Positions 27,060 to 36,418 are shown, counted from the stretch's first letter. The stretch is 64,000 bases of DNA from Novosphingobium flavum (GCF_014230315.1 NZ_JACLAW010000009.1:1-64000); one strand, 5' to 3'. Notes: generated by a model not told the origin, from the letters alone. Translations and numbers: made by a program.

Positions 27060-28072
27060 ACCAGGCCTACGGTCGCGGCCCAAGCCCGCCACAACTCGGG
27101 CCAGGCGCTTACCGGCTTGCCCACCGTGCTGCGCAGTCCGAAGCCGTGCCCGCCCGCTGCGAACAGGTGCGTTTCCACCGGGACCTTCCGTGCGCGAAGC
27201 GCCGCGCGCAGGCGCAAGGTATTTTCGATTGGCACGGTCGGGTCGTCCTCGGCGTGAAGCAGGAAGTGCGGCGGTGCGTCGGACGGAACCACCCGGTCAG
27301 GCGAATGGGCGGCCTCGAGTTCCGGAGGCGGGTTCGGCCCCAGCAGCAGTGCGCGGGAACCGGGATGAGCGATCGCCGGGTCCATGCTCACCACGGGATA
27401 GGCCGGAGCGGCGCACCATGGGCGAGCGGACAGGCGATCTGCCGCGTCGATCGGGGCATAGGCGGCTGCTTCGAAGCGTGCGGCAAGATCGGCGCAAACG
27501 TGGCCGCCAGCGGAAAAGCCCATCGTCGCGACCCGCTCGGCCTGCACGCCATAGTCACCGGCGCGCTGGCGGATCAGCCTGATCGCACGCTGCGCGTCGG
27601 CCAAGGCCGTGTCAGGCCCCAGGGCCCAGCCTTCGCCGGGCAGGCGGTAGAACAGGACGAAAGCGGTAAAGCCGCGCGCGGCCAGCCAGCGGGCCATCTC
27701 ATAGCCCTCCTTGTCCACGACCACGAGACGGTATCCCCCGCCCGGCGTGATCAGCACGGCCGCGCCATTAGGACGATCGGGGCGGAAAACCACCATCCGC
27801 GGACGGCTGATCTGCCACACGGCCCGGTCGGCGATGAGGTTGTCGGCCGAACGGTCGTCCACCGTCTCGTTGGCGGGCAGCGCGGCCGCACCGGGCCTGC
27901 GCGCCAGGGCTTTTGCCCCCGCCGGCCAGAGATCGATCGTCTCGGCCGGCTGCGGCAGGCCCCGGGCCAGGGGCCTGGGCGAGAGCGGCGGCGGGGTTTG
28001 CCCCCGCGCACCGGAACCGGTGATGCCGGCGGCAAGACCCGCGACAAGCAGGGAGCGACGGTCGATCGTCAT
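27056..28072 (-). CDS. Exported alpha/beta hydrolase, probable acetylxylan/pectin esterase
   Basis: A 338-residue hydrolase with an export signal (DRRSLLVAGLAAGITGSG). Oxyanion region ITPGGGY, nucleophile GFSAGGHVCADLA, acid in HAEDDPTVPIE and catalytic His in AAGGHGFGLR. This is the BD-FAE/Axe-type esterase pattern found in plant-polysaccharide loci. It lies 20 bases after the TonB receptor and overlaps the GH43 gene by four bases. Removal of acetyl groups from pectin or xylan is the expected role, inferred from context. Confidence 0.85.
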   Translation of the reverse strand: MTIDRRSLLVAGLAAGITGSGARGQTPPPLSPRPLARGLPQPAETIDLWPAGAKALARRPGAAALPANETVDDRSADNLIADRAVWQISRPRMVVFRPDRPNGAAVLITPGGGYRLVVVDKEGYEMARWLAARGFTAFVLFYRLPGEGWALGPDTALADAQRAIRLIRQRAGDYGVQAERVATMGFSAGGHVCADLAARFEAAAYAPIDAADRLSARPWCAAPAYPVVSMDPAIAHPGSRALLLGPNPPPELEAAHSPDRVVPSDAPPHFLLHAEDDPTVPIENTLRLRAALRARKVPVETHLFAAGGHGFGLRSTVGKPVSAWPELWRAWAATVGLV

Positions 28073-28092
28073 GTCGCGGGCCTTCCGTTCCG

Positions 28093-30990
28093 TCAGTACC
28101 TGAACCGTGCGCCGACGAGGATCGTGCGGCCGAAGTGGTTGTTCTCGTAATTCCGGTCCGTATCGAAGTCGGTGAACCGATAGCGGTAAGTGTCGAGCAG
28201 GTTGTTGCCTTCGACGGAAACCTCGAGGTTGTCGGTCAGCTTGTAGCGGATCGAGGCGTCGAGATTGGTGGTCGCGCCGTATCCTTCCAGCAGGTTGCCG
28301 GTGCCCGATGCGCCCTCGTGATACCGCCCGCGATAGCTTACCATGATGCGACTGCTGAACTTGCCGTCATCGTAGTAGAGCGTGCCATTCCACGCGGTCT
28401 TCGAGACGTTGGACAAGGTGTTGGTCACGGTGACGTTGGGCAGCGATCCGCCGGGGGTCGTGGCCGGTCCCTGCAGGGTGAAGGTGGCCTTGGAGTCGAT
28501 GAAGGTCGCGTTGGCCAGCACTCCGAAGTTGGACAGGAAGCCGCTGTCGAGGAACACCTTGAACGGCAGTTGCAGCGCCAGTTCCACGCCCTTCAGCGAA
28601 GCGCCGGTGCCGTTGATCGTCTTCGACAGCTGCCAGATCGGCTGAAGCAACTGGTCGCCGCTGGTCCCGATCGAGAGGTAGGCCGGCGACGAGGGGCTCA
28701 GCGCCGCGACGCTCGCCCCGGTTTCGGCAAAGGTCAGCCCGCTGATCGACTGCGACTGCGTGAAGGTGCTGACGTCCTTCTTGAACAGCGCCACCGAGGC
28801 CACTGCCCCGCGCCCGAAGTACCATTCGAACGAGAGGTCGTAATTGGTGGCGCGGTAGGGCTCGAGGTCCGGGTTGCCCTGGGTCACGCGGTAGTTGAAC
28901 CCGTCGGCCGTTCCGCCCGAGAGCGAGCCCAGCGAGGGCCGGGTCATCACCTTGGCCACGGCGGCACGAACGATGATGTTCTGCGTCGGGAACAGGGCGA
29001 GGTTGAGCGAGGGCAGCCAATCGTCGTAAGTGCGCTTGATCGGCGCGGCCTGGCCGAGGCCCGAGGTCACCTGCTCGGTCGCGGCATAGCGCACGCCGGC
29101 GTTGAGCGCATATTCCAGCCCGGCGATGTTGCCCTTCGCGTCGGCCTGCAGATAGGCCGTCTTGGAGGTTTCCTGCACCCCGCGGATGTTGCCGATGTCG
29201 GGCGCGGCGGTGCGGCTGTAGAGCTGGGTGAAGGCCGCTGCCGCAGGCAGGTTGGCAACGAGCCACTGGGTCGTCGTCCCGCCTGGCTGACCCGAAGGGG
29301 CAAGGGTGAACAGCTGCGACAGCGCCGAGGTGACCGGGAAGCCGTAGATCGCGGTCGGGCCGAACACCGAGGAAGCCGAACAGGCAATCGTGCCCGAAGT
29401 GCTGGTCACCAGGCTGGTGCCGCCATTGCCGCACACGGCCGTGTCGCGCAGATAGCTCGCCACGTCGAAATTGAACCGGCGCCAGGCCCCGCCGAGCTTC
29501 AGCGTGTAGCCTTCGGCCACGTCCCATTCGGTGCGCAGTTGCACGGTCTTGAAGCGGTTGGTCACGCTCGACGGACGATCGCGGATTTCGGCGAGCTGGA
29601 AATTGGCCGGATCGGTCACGCTGGTCCCGAAAGTCAGCTTGGGGTGCTGCATGTCGGTATAGTCGTAGGAATAGCCCTGCGCGTCCTTGTCGTCGAACAT
29701 GATCGTGGTTTCGACCGGGATGCTGGCGTCGGACTTGGAGAAGCCGCCCATCAGGGTAAAGCGCAACTTGTCGGTCACGTCCTGGTCAAGCGTCGCGCCG
29801 AGCTGATAGAACTCGGTCGAGCTCTTGCGCAGGTAATGCTCGGTGCGCACGTAGACGTCGTTGAGCGTGGCCTTGATCATGTTTCCGTTGGCATCGTAAA
29901 CTGGATTGACGACGTCGATCGCGCGTTCGTTGGAACGCAGCAGCACTTCGCCCCACTGCTCCTCGCGGTCTTCCTTGAAGCGGGAATAGAGCCCGTCGAG
30001 CGAGAGCTTGGTGTGCTCGGTCGGCTCGAACTGGATCGAACCGGTCAGGCCAAGCCGCTCGCGGCGGTGACTGACTTCGCCGTAGCGCGGAATGCGGGGG
30101 TGGAAGGTGAGCGCGGCCTTGTCGCAGGCCGTGCTGGAACGATAGGAGCCGCCGCTGTTGGGCGAGACGATGGAGCTGGTGGAGCTGGTGTACCAGCAGG
30201 GCGTACCGTCGACCGAGTCGAACCGGGCCTGAGCCCAGCGCACGGAATTGTTGCCCATCTCCAGCGTGCGGATCTTGGAATATGCGGCCGAGACCGAGAC
30301 GCCCAGGGTTCCGGCGTCGTTGCGCCAGCTGACCAGCCCGGCAAGGCGCGGGCCGAGGTTCTTGGACAGGTCGTTATAGGACGCCACCGCCGAAATTGCG
30401 CCATGCAGGCCGGCCTTTCCGGTCAGCGGGTTGCCGGTGTTGAGGTCCACAACCGCGCCGAGCGATCCCTCGTCGAGCGAGGCCTCGGCCGTCTTGTGCA
30501 CGACCAGGCTGCTGAACAGTTCCGAGGCGAAGACGTTGAAGTCGAAAGCGCGGTCGCGGTTGGAGCTGGCGCCATCGGTCGAGGTGGCGATGGTCTCCAT
30601 CCCGTTGACGCGAACGCGTGTGAACTGGCTGGAAAGCCCGCGCACGGTAATCGCGCGGCCTTCGCCGCCGTCACGCACGATCGAGATGCCGGGAATGCGC
30701 TGAAGGGATTCGGCCAGGTTCTGGTCGGGGAACTTGGCGATATCCTCGGCTACGATCGCGTCAACCGCGGCGATCGTGTTGCGCTTCACGTTGAGCGCGG
30801 CCTCGAGTGACTGGCGGAAGCCGGTGACGACGATGTCCTGCGCGGCTTCTTCGCCGGTTGCCGGTTGCCCTGCCTCGGCCGCAGTGGCAGCGGGCGCGGT
30901 CTGGGCCATGGCGAGCGAAGGCGCGGCCAGCGCGCTTCCGGCGACGAGTGCTGCCTTGAACAAGGCCAGCGGCGTGATCGTGTTGCGCAT
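28093..30990 (-). CDS. TonB-dependent receptor of the Caulobacter/Xanthomonas carbohydrate type
   Basis: A 965-residue receptor. Signal peptide (FKAALVAGSALAAPSLAMAQ), TonB-box-like DIVVTGFRQS, and a plug with the hallmark IAKFPDQNLAESLQRIPGI and GLSSQFTRVRVNG typical of the TonB-Xanth-Caul subfamily. The barrel ends in FGRTILVGARFRY. Family knowledge: such receptors import oligosaccharides. The divergent pectate lyase and downstream esterase and GH43 point to pectic oligosaccharides. The ATG at 30990 is chosen because AGGAGG lies six bases before it. A CCGG-centred operator-like site is 68 bases upstream. Confidence 0.92.
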   Translation of the reverse strand: MRNTITPLALFKAALVAGSALAAPSLAMAQTAPAATAAEAGQPATGEEAAQDIVVTGFRQSLEAALNVKRNTIAAVDAIVAEDIAKFPDQNLAESLQRIPGISIVRDGGEGRAITVRGLSSQFTRVRVNGMETIATSTDGASSNRDRAFDFNVFASELFSSLVVHKTAEASLDEGSLGAVVDLNTGNPLTGKAGLHGAISAVASYNDLSKNLGPRLAGLVSWRNDAGTLGVSVSAAYSKIRTLEMGNNSVRWAQARFDSVDGTPCWYTSSTSSIVSPNSGGSYRSSTACDKAALTFHPRIPRYGEVSHRRERLGLTGSIQFEPTEHTKLSLDGLYSRFKEDREEQWGEVLLRSNERAIDVVNPVYDANGNMIKATLNDVYVRTEHYLRKSSTEFYQLGATLDQDVTDKLRFTLMGGFSKSDASIPVETTIMFDDKDAQGYSYDYTDMQHPKLTFGTSVTDPANFQLAEIRDRPSSVTNRFKTVQLRTEWDVAEGYTLKLGGAWRRFNFDVASYLRDTAVCGNGGTSLVTSTSGTIACSASSVFGPTAIYGFPVTSALSQLFTLAPSGQPGGTTTQWLVANLPAAAAFTQLYSRTAAPDIGNIRGVQETSKTAYLQADAKGNIAGLEYALNAGVRYAATEQVTSGLGQAAPIKRTYDDWLPSLNLALFPTQNIIVRAAVAKVMTRPSLGSLSGGTADGFNYRVTQGNPDLEPYRATNYDLSFEWYFGRGAVASVALFKKDVSTFTQSQSISGLTFAETGASVAALSPSSPAYLSIGTSGDQLLQPIWQLSKTINGTGASLKGVELALQLPFKVFLDSGFLSNFGVLANATFIDSKATFTLQGPATTPGGSLPNVTVTNTLSNVSKTAWNGTLYYDDGKFSSRIMVSYRGRYHEGASGTGNLLEGYGATTNLDASIRYKLTDNLEVSVEGNNLLDTYRYRFTDFDTDRNYENNHFGRTILVGARFRY

Positions 30991-31057
30991 CCTCAACCTC
31001 CTCATCCTGCGATCATTCGCCGCAGATCTGTCTTCATTTCGGGACGAGGGCCCGACT

Positions 31058-31071
31058 TGATACCGGTGTCA
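31058..31071. promoter_or_regulatory. LacI-type operator variant before the TonB receptor
   Basis: TGATACCGGTGTCA, near-symmetric about CCGG; extended by one base each side it reads TTGATACC/GGTGTCAA with one mismatched pair. The GGTGTCA half is identical to that of the other sites in this locus. It is 68-81 bases upstream of the receptor ATG. Confidence 0.7.
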
Positions 31072-31211
31072 AATGTGCGTGACCGATGTCACCCATGCCA
31101 TTCTTCACCCTGTCCCCGCCCGGTTCGGCGTAATCCCGGGGCTTGTCCCCGCTGTCCGGTCCCTGCTTTCCGGTCTTGCCGCCCCGCTTGCGAGCGCGGC
31201 GATGACCTTCA

Positions 31212-31226
31212 TGGTAACCGGTGTCA
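31212..31226. promoter_or_regulatory. LacI-type operator before the pectate lyase
   Basis: TGGTAACCGGTGTCA, the exact reverse complement of the site between the LacI gene and uxaA (38542-38556). It lies 71-85 bases upstream of the pectate lyase ATG. Confidence 0.8.
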
Positions 31227-31296
31227 TTTTTTATTGCCGTGTCTCGAGGCCTCTGTCAAGAATGCAGGCAAAGGGAACGACCCCCGGGAGAGAACC

Positions 31297-32649
31297 ATGC
31301 AAGTCAGCTCATGGCGCAAGGCCGCGATTACCGCATCATTTCTTACACTTGCCGCTTCCACCGCTAACGCCGCCGCCGGTCCGCTCGATCCGACGCAAGG
31401 CGGCGCCGGGGGCCGAATCATCCGGGTCACAACCCTTGCCAAGGATGGGCCAGGTTCGCTCAAGGAAGCGGTCGAGGCCAAGGGCCCGCGGGTGGTCGTG
31501 TTCGAAGTCGGTGGCAACATCGACCTTGGCCGCGATGTCCTGACGATTGCCGAACCCTACCTGACCATCGCCGGGCAGACCGCGCCGTCGCCGGGGATCA
31601 CCATCATCCGGGGCGGGATCGACCTCAAGGGCCATGACGTCATCCTGAGCCATATCCGGGTGATGACCGGCGCCGACGGCAAGCCGCATTTTTCAGACTG
31701 GGAAGCCGATGCCTTCTCCTCTGTGGCTGCCCATCACGTACTGGTCGAGCATTGCTCGTTCCTCTGGGCGCTGGACGAGAACATGTCGGCCTCGGGCCCG
31801 CGCTTCACCGGCAAGACCCTCGCCGAATGGCGCGCCAACACCAGCCACGACGTCGTGTTCCGAGACAATCTCGCCGCCGAAGGGCTGGCCTTCTCCAGCC
31901 ACCCGAAGGGCGAGCATTCCAAGGGATCACTGATCCACGACAACGCCACCAACATCACGTTCTACCGCAACGTCTTCGCCCACAACGTCGAGCGTTCGCC
32001 GCTGGTGAAGGGCGGGGCCCAGGTCTTGATGGTCAACAACCTGATCTACGATCCGGGCCACCGCGCGGTGCACTACAACCTGATGAACCTCGAGTGGACT
32101 GGCCATCCCTATGTGACCGGGGAGATCACCGCGGTCGGCAACGTGATGCGCGGCGGCAATTCGACCGACGCCGACCTGCCGTTCCTGACCATCGGCGGCG
32201 ACGGCGACCTCAAGTATTATGGGCAGGACAACCGCGCGGTCGACCGCTTCGGCAAGGCCCTGCCGATGTTCGGACGTTATGGCGAGACCAAGGCCAGGAT
32301 CCTGCAGCAAAAGGCTCCGCTCCGCAGCGTCACCGGCATTCCCGTGCTGCCTTCTGGCGAGGTGGAGACCAGCGTGCTGCAGACTGCGGGCGCGCGGCCG
32401 TGGGACCGGGCGCCGGATGACATCCGCGTCCTCTTTTTCGTCGCCGAGGGGCGCGGAGAGATCATCGACGACGAGCACCAGGTCGGAAACGGCTATCCCA
32501 AGGCGGCGGAAACCCGCGCTTCCTTCAATCCTGCCGCCTGGAACCTCGATACGATGACCCCAAGGTCCGGTCGCTACCCCGGAGACCAGACCGGCCCGCA
32601 GGAAAAGCTTTCGCCGCGCGATGCGGCCATGCGTCAGGGAGGAGTGTGA
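31297..32649 (+). CDS. Secreted pectate lyase (PL1-type right-handed beta-helix)
   Basis: A 450-residue exported protein with a signal peptide (ITASFLTLAASTANAAAG) and a beta-helix pattern: GPGSLKEAVEAKGPRVVVFE, YLTIAGQTAPSPGITI, VILSHIRVMTG, HVLVEHCSFLWALDENMS, NITFYRNVFAHNVERSPLVK and MVNNLIYDPGHRAVHYN. This matches bacterial pectate lyases of the PL1 group. It would cleave homogalacturonan by beta-elimination to give 4,5-unsaturated oligogalacturonides, the substrates expected for KduI/KduD further along. The ATG at 31297 follows cgggagag. A LacI-type operator lies upstream and a cupin gene overlaps its end. Confidence 0.87.
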   Translation: MQVSSWRKAAITASFLTLAASTANAAAGPLDPTQGGAGGRIIRVTTLAKDGPGSLKEAVEAKGPRVVVFEVGGNIDLGRDVLTIAEPYLTIAGQTAPSPGITIIRGGIDLKGHDVILSHIRVMTGADGKPHFSDWEADAFSSVAAHHVLVEHCSFLWALDENMSASGPRFTGKTLAEWRANTSHDVVFRDNLAAEGLAFSSHPKGEHSKGSLIHDNATNITFYRNVFAHNVERSPLVKGGAQVLMVNNLIYDPGHRAVHYNLMNLEWTGHPYVTGEITAVGNVMRGGNSTDADLPFLTIGGDGDLKYYGQDNRAVDRFGKALPMFGRYGETKARILQQKAPLRSVTGIPVLPSGEVETSVLQTAGARPWDRAPDDIRVLFFVAEGRGEIIDDEHQVGNGYPKAAETRASFNPAAWNLDTMTPRSGRYPGDQTGPQEKLSPRDAAMRQGGV

Positions 32650-32651
32650 CT

Positions 32652-33044
32652 ATGCTTGCCGCAGCCCTGCTGATCGCCGCCGCCGCGCCGGCGATGGCCG
32701 TGATCGACGAACGCGACACCGTCAAACGCGAGCCCGTGCCACATGGCGAGATCGGCATGAGCACGGCCTGGCGGATCAGCGATTTTGCCCCGGGCCCACG
32801 CGAGATGGAATTTCGCCGCCGCACGCTCGACGTCGGATCGGCGATCGGCCCGCATCCGATCGAGCACGACGAGGTCTATTACGTGCTGAGCGGGGAAGGG
32901 GAGGTCGTTTCCGATGGCAAGGCCGCCCATGTCCGGCAGGGCATGACGGCCTATCTCTATCATGGCGCCGTGGTTGGCATTCGTCAGATCGGCGCGGCCC
33001 CGCTGGCACTGATCGTGGCCTATCCCAACCCGTCCCGCCCTTAG
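32652..33044 (+). CDS. Small exported cupin, KdgF-like position
   Basis: A 130-residue single-domain cupin with a short signal peptide (MLAAALLIAAAAPAMA). Metal-site candidates: His residues in GPHPIEHDEVYYVLSGEGEV; a downstream YHGA His. KdgF, a cupin that linearises unsaturated galacturonate, is known from pectin loci but is cytoplasmic; this one appears periplasmic, so the equivalence is only a suggestion. The ATG at 32652 fits gggagga upstream; a GTG at 32646 overlaps the pectate lyase stop. Its end overlaps the convergent carboxylesterase by four bases. Confidence 0.75.
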   Translation: MLAAALLIAAAAPAMAVIDERDTVKREPVPHGEIGMSTAWRISDFAPGPREMEFRRRTLDVGSAIGPHPIEHDEVYYVLSGEGEVVSDGKAAHVRQGMTAYLYHGAVVGIRQIGAAPLALIVAYPNPSRP

Positions 33045-34612
33045 CTACCGGGCTGCGCGTAGGGCGCGGTGCCCCACAGCTCGCGCTCCCAGCGGCGTGG
33101 ATCGTCCACCATGCGCGGTGCATCGCCGAACACCATCGTCGCGCGGCTGGGCAAGGTATAGCTTGTCCAGTCGGAAAGGCCCGGCCGGCCGGTCCGCGCA
33201 AGGCCGGTAAAGGCCTGCATCATGGCATCGCGCACCGCCCTCGCGGTGGCGTCGGTTCCGCTCATCGCGCCCGGCGCGCCCAGCGTACCGAAGACATAGG
33301 GCAAGTCATCGGTATGGGCCGCGCCGCGCAAGGGATCGAGCGGGGAGGGGCGGTCGAGCTGATAGACCCAAGTGCTCAGCGCCCCGGCCCGAGCGCGCGC
33401 ATCAGCCTCGATCACCTGCCCCGGCCATGACCGTCCGGCCGTGGTTGCCGCGTAGAAGACCCGTTCGGGGCTCCAGTCCGGATAGCGCGCGCGGTACTGC
33501 GCCGTGACCCATGCCGTGTCGAGATCGACCTTGATTTCCGGCGCGATCCGCGCGGCAAGGTTATCCCAGTTCAGGCCGGCCAGCTTGGGGCCGCGCGGAT
33601 CGATGAAGGCGCGGGTCTCGTCATGCACGTTGCCGAGGATCATCGGTACGGCCAGCCCCTGCGGCGCGGCGTCCGGCCAGAACGGGTGGCGCGGCAGGTT
33701 GGTCATGTCGAGCACCGGCCCGAAATAGAGCGAGCCGCCGATCACCGGGTCGGTCGCGCCAAGCCCTTCGACAAGGCGCTGCCATGGCATGGTGCGCAGC
33801 ACTTCGGCGTCACCGGCACCCAGCTTGAGCGCGGCAAGCAGGGCGCCGGTCCGTTTCCATGCGTTGTTCGGCCCGCTCGCCACGACCTGCTGCCCGCTCA
33901 TCGTGGCGGCGGCATGAAACAGGCCGCGCGCAGCCGGCATGGCCATCAGCGTGGCGATCTTGGCACCGCCGCCGGACTGTCCGAACACCATGATCCGTGC
34001 CGGATCGCCGCCGAACAGGGCGATCCGCTCGCGCACCCACCGCAGTGCCAGCATGAGGTCGAGCTGGCCGAGATTTCCGCTGTCCGCAAAGCGGGCGCCA
34101 AGCGGTTTGAGCCAGGCATAGCCGAAGGCATTGAGGCGGTGGTTCACCGTGACCACCACCACATCGCCCTGCGCAGCCAATTGCGCGCCTTGCGTCACCG
34201 GGTCGGTCACCGTGCCGGAGGTATAGGCGCCGCCGTGGAAATAGACCATGACCGGGCGTCGTGCCTTGGGATGGATCTCGGGGGTCCAGATGTTGAGGAA
34301 CAGGCAGTCCTCGCTCATCGCTTCGCCGGTCGGTGAGCCATGCTGCGGGGCAATCGGTCCGAACCGATCGGCCACTTGCCGCGGTCCCCGCCCGTTTTCG
34401 GGCCAGGGCTCGGGCGAGGGCGGGGCAAAGCGTTCGGCGCGCCCATAGCGGATGCCGCGGAAAGCGATGACGGTGCCCTCACGAACCCCGGTCAGGTGTC
34501 CGGCCCGCATCACCGGGTTGGGACCAGCGGCTTTCAGCGGCATGGCCGCTACCATCCCGGCCGCACCTGCCTGGAGGAGCAGGGCCCGGCGCGTCTGATC
34601 AGCGGCGAACAT
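33041..34612 (-). CDS. Exported type B carboxylesterase
   Basis: A 523-residue carboxylesterase/para-nitrobenzyl esterase family protein. Export signal (TRRALLLQAGAAGMVAAMP), family marks FRGIRYGRAERFAPP and SEDCLFLNIWTP, oxyanion hole YFHGGAYTSG, nucleophile FGQSGGGAKI, and late His in AAHTDDLPYVFG. As the last gene of the kduI-kduD-kdgK operon (14-base overlap with kdgK) it may remove ester groups such as methyl, acetyl or feruloyl from pectic material. The specificity is not readable from sequence. Confidence 0.87.
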   Translation of the reverse strand: MFAADQTRRALLLQAGAAGMVAAMPLKAAGPNPVMRAGHLTGVREGTVIAFRGIRYGRAERFAPPSPEPWPENGRGPRQVADRFGPIAPQHGSPTGEAMSEDCLFLNIWTPEIHPKARRPVMVYFHGGAYTSGTVTDPVTQGAQLAAQGDVVVVTVNHRLNAFGYAWLKPLGARFADSGNLGQLDLMLALRWVRERIALFGGDPARIMVFGQSGGGAKIATLMAMPAARGLFHAAATMSGQQVVASGPNNAWKRTGALLAALKLGAGDAEVLRTMPWQRLVEGLGATDPVIGGSLYFGPVLDMTNLPRHPFWPDAAPQGLAVPMILGNVHDETRAFIDPRGPKLAGLNWDNLAARIAPEIKVDLDTAWVTAQYRARYPDWSPERVFYAATTAGRSWPGQVIEADARARAGALSTWVYQLDRPSPLDPLRGAAHTDDLPYVFGTLGAPGAMSGTDATARAVRDAMMQAFTGLARTGRPGLSDWTSYTLPSRATMVFGDAPRMVDDPRRWERELWGTAPYAQPGS

Positions 34613-35633
34613 CGCCTCCGCAGCGGGAAAAAGCGCTCAGTTCGGCAGCACTGACCAGGCACAGGTCGCCCGGGATGGTGTGCTTAAGCGCGGCCAGGGC
34701 CAGGCCGGACTCGGCCATGGCCTTTGGGTCGCCGCCCAGCAGCCACTGGTGCAGCACCCCTGCCGCGAAGGCGTCGCCGGTGCCGATCCGGTCGACGATC
34801 CCGGTAACGTCCATCTCGTCGGTCTGATGGGCCGTATCCCGGCTGTCGACCCGCGCGGAAATGCGGTGATGCGCCGAGGTCACCAGATGACGGGCCGTAG
34901 ATGCGATCAGTTCGATCTTGGGAAATTCAGCGAAGGCCGCCTCGGAAGCCTCGCGGCGGCGATCTTCCCCTTCGCCGGAGAAGGACTTTCCGAGCAGCAG
35001 GGAAATATCACGGTGATTGCCGATCAGGATCGTCGCATCCTGCACCAGTTCGCGCAAGATCTCGGCGGGATTGGAATCCCAGGCGTCCCAAAGTTGGGGG
35101 CGGTAATTGCCGTCGAAACAGATCGGAACGCCGGCTGCGAGGGCTGCAGCATTGGCCGCGCGGGCAAGAGCTACCCCCTTCGGGCCGAGCGCCGGAGTAA
35201 TCCCCCCAGTGTGAAGTAACCGTGCCCCGGCTATCGCGCCCGGCAGATCCAGCATTTCCGGAACGGCCTCGGCAAAGGCGCTGCCGGCGCGGTCATAGGT
35301 GATCGCGGAAGGACGCAGGCCTGCGCCGGCCTCGAGGAAGTAGAGGCCCATCCGTCCCGTTGCAGTGGCGATGCAGTCCGTTTGCACACCCGTTGCAGCG
35401 AGGGCCGAACGGGCCTTGGCACCCAAGGGACTGTCAGCCACCAGCCCGCAAAACTTCACGGTGTGGCCCAACATGGCCAACCCCGCGGCGACATTCGCCT
35501 CGGCTCCGCCGACTGCCACTTCGAGCAAGTCGCACTGGGCCATGAGCCGCGGCGCAGGCGGCGAGAGGCGCAGCAAAAGTTCGCCGAAGCAGGTGATGTG
35601 ACCGGAAACGGGAGCGGGAGTTGTATCAGCCAT
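34599..35633 (-). CDS. kdgK: 2-keto-3-deoxygluconate kinase (PfkB family)
   Basis: A 344-residue ribokinase-family sugar kinase. N-terminal ITCFGELLLRLSPP and VGGAEANVAAGLAMLG substrate-side motifs; C-terminal DRIGTGDAFAAGVLH with the catalytic Asp in the second PfkB signature. It would phosphorylate 2-keto-3-deoxygluconate to KDPG, the step after KduD. It starts eight bases after the kduD stop. No KDPG aldolase gene is in the window, so the pathway must be completed elsewhere. Confidence 0.9.
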   Translation of the reverse strand: MADTTPAPVSGHITCFGELLLRLSPPAPRLMAQCDLLEVAVGGAEANVAAGLAMLGHTVKFCGLVADSPLGAKARSALAATGVQTDCIATATGRMGLYFLEAGAGLRPSAITYDRAGSAFAEAVPEMLDLPGAIAGARLLHTGGITPALGPKGVALARAANAAALAAGVPICFDGNYRPQLWDAWDSNPAEILRELVQDATILIGNHRDISLLLGKSFSGEGEDRRREASEAAFAEFPKIELIASTARHLVTSAHHRISARVDSRDTAHQTDEMDVTGIVDRIGTGDAFAAGVLHQWLLGGDPKAMAESGLALAALKHTIPGDLCLVSAAELSAFSRCGGDVRR

Positions 35634-35641
35634 GTCCCCGC

Positions 35642-36397
35642 CTAGCGCGCCAGCCAGCCGCCATCAACGGCCAGAATGTGCCCGGTCACGTAATCTGATG
35701 CATTGGACGACAGAAAAATTGCTGCGCCGGCAATATCCTCCGGCTTGCCCCAGCGTCCGGCGGGGATCCGTTCAAGGATCTGGCGATTGCGGGTCTCGTC
35801 GGCCTGCAGAGCGGCCGTGTTGTTCGTGGCGATGTAGCCGGGGGCGACGGCGTTGACCTGGATGCCGCTGGCGGAAAGTTCGTTCGCCATCGCCTTGGTC
35901 AGGCCCGCCACGCCGGATTTTGCCGCAGCATAGCTCGGCACGCGAATGCCGCCCTGAAAGCTGAGCAGCGATGCGATGTTGATGATCTTGCCGCTGCCGC
36001 GCTCGGCCATGTGCCGGGCGGCGGCCTGGCTGAGGAAGAACAGCGCCTTGAGATTGGTGTCGATCACCGCGTCCCAGTCGGCCTCGGAAAACTGCAGCAG
36101 ATCATCGCGCCGGATGATCCCCGCATTGTTGACCAGCACGTCGATCCGGCCCAGCGCGCCTAGCGCCTCGTCAACCACGCGCTGCACTTCGGCGGTGCCG
36201 GAAAGGTCGGCGCGGACATCGACGACCCGGCGGCCGGCGGCCTTGATGCGCTCCACCGTTTCGGCCGGCTCGGATCGCCCGGCGAGCGCAACATCGGCGC
36301 CTGCCTCGGCAAGTGCCACGGCGATGGCCTGGCCGATCCCCGTGTTGGCCCCGGTAACGAGGGCACACTTGCCCGCAAGATCAAATGAAATTGCCAT
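35642..36397 (-). CDS. kduD: 2-dehydro-3-deoxy-D-gluconate 5-dehydrogenase (SDR)
   Basis: A 251-residue short-chain dehydrogenase. Cofactor motif TGANTGIGQAIA, NNAGII, the catalytic Ser in IASLLSFQGG and the YAAAKSGV Tyr/Lys pair. The C-terminus VTGHILAVDGGWLAR is typical of KduD. It reduces 5-keto-4-deoxyuronate isomerisation product (DKII) to 2-keto-3-deoxygluconate. It lies 21 bases after kduI, whose product it uses. Confidence 0.93.
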   Translation of the reverse strand: MAISFDLAGKCALVTGANTGIGQAIAVALAEAGADVALAGRSEPAETVERIKAAGRRVVDVRADLSGTAEVQRVVDEALGALGRIDVLVNNAGIIRRDDLLQFSEADWDAVIDTNLKALFFLSQAAARHMAERGSGKIINIASLLSFQGGIRVPSYAAAKSGVAGLTKAMANELSASGIQVNAVAPGYIATNNTAALQADETRNRQILERIPAGRWGKPEDIAGAAIFLSSNASDYVTGHILAVDGGWLAR

Positions 36398-36418
36398 GTC
36401 AGTCCTCTCCCGCCCGGC

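Larger units (their letters stand above)
30991..31296. other. Divergent promoter region of the pectin locus (306 bp)
   Basis: Between the TonB receptor (left) and the pectate lyase (right). It contains two CCGG-centred operator-like sites about 155 bases apart, centred near 31064 and 31219. No coding sequence is convincing here. Confidence 0.7.

Noticed and set aside
28135..30810. 891-codon plus-strand frame under the second TonB receptor
   Set aside because: No signal, domain or ribosome site; the minus strand encodes a textbook receptor with plug motifs.
30865..31296. Upstream extension of the pectate lyase frame
   Set aside because: It would run through both operator sites and into the receptor gene; the ATG at 31297 starts a clear signal peptide.
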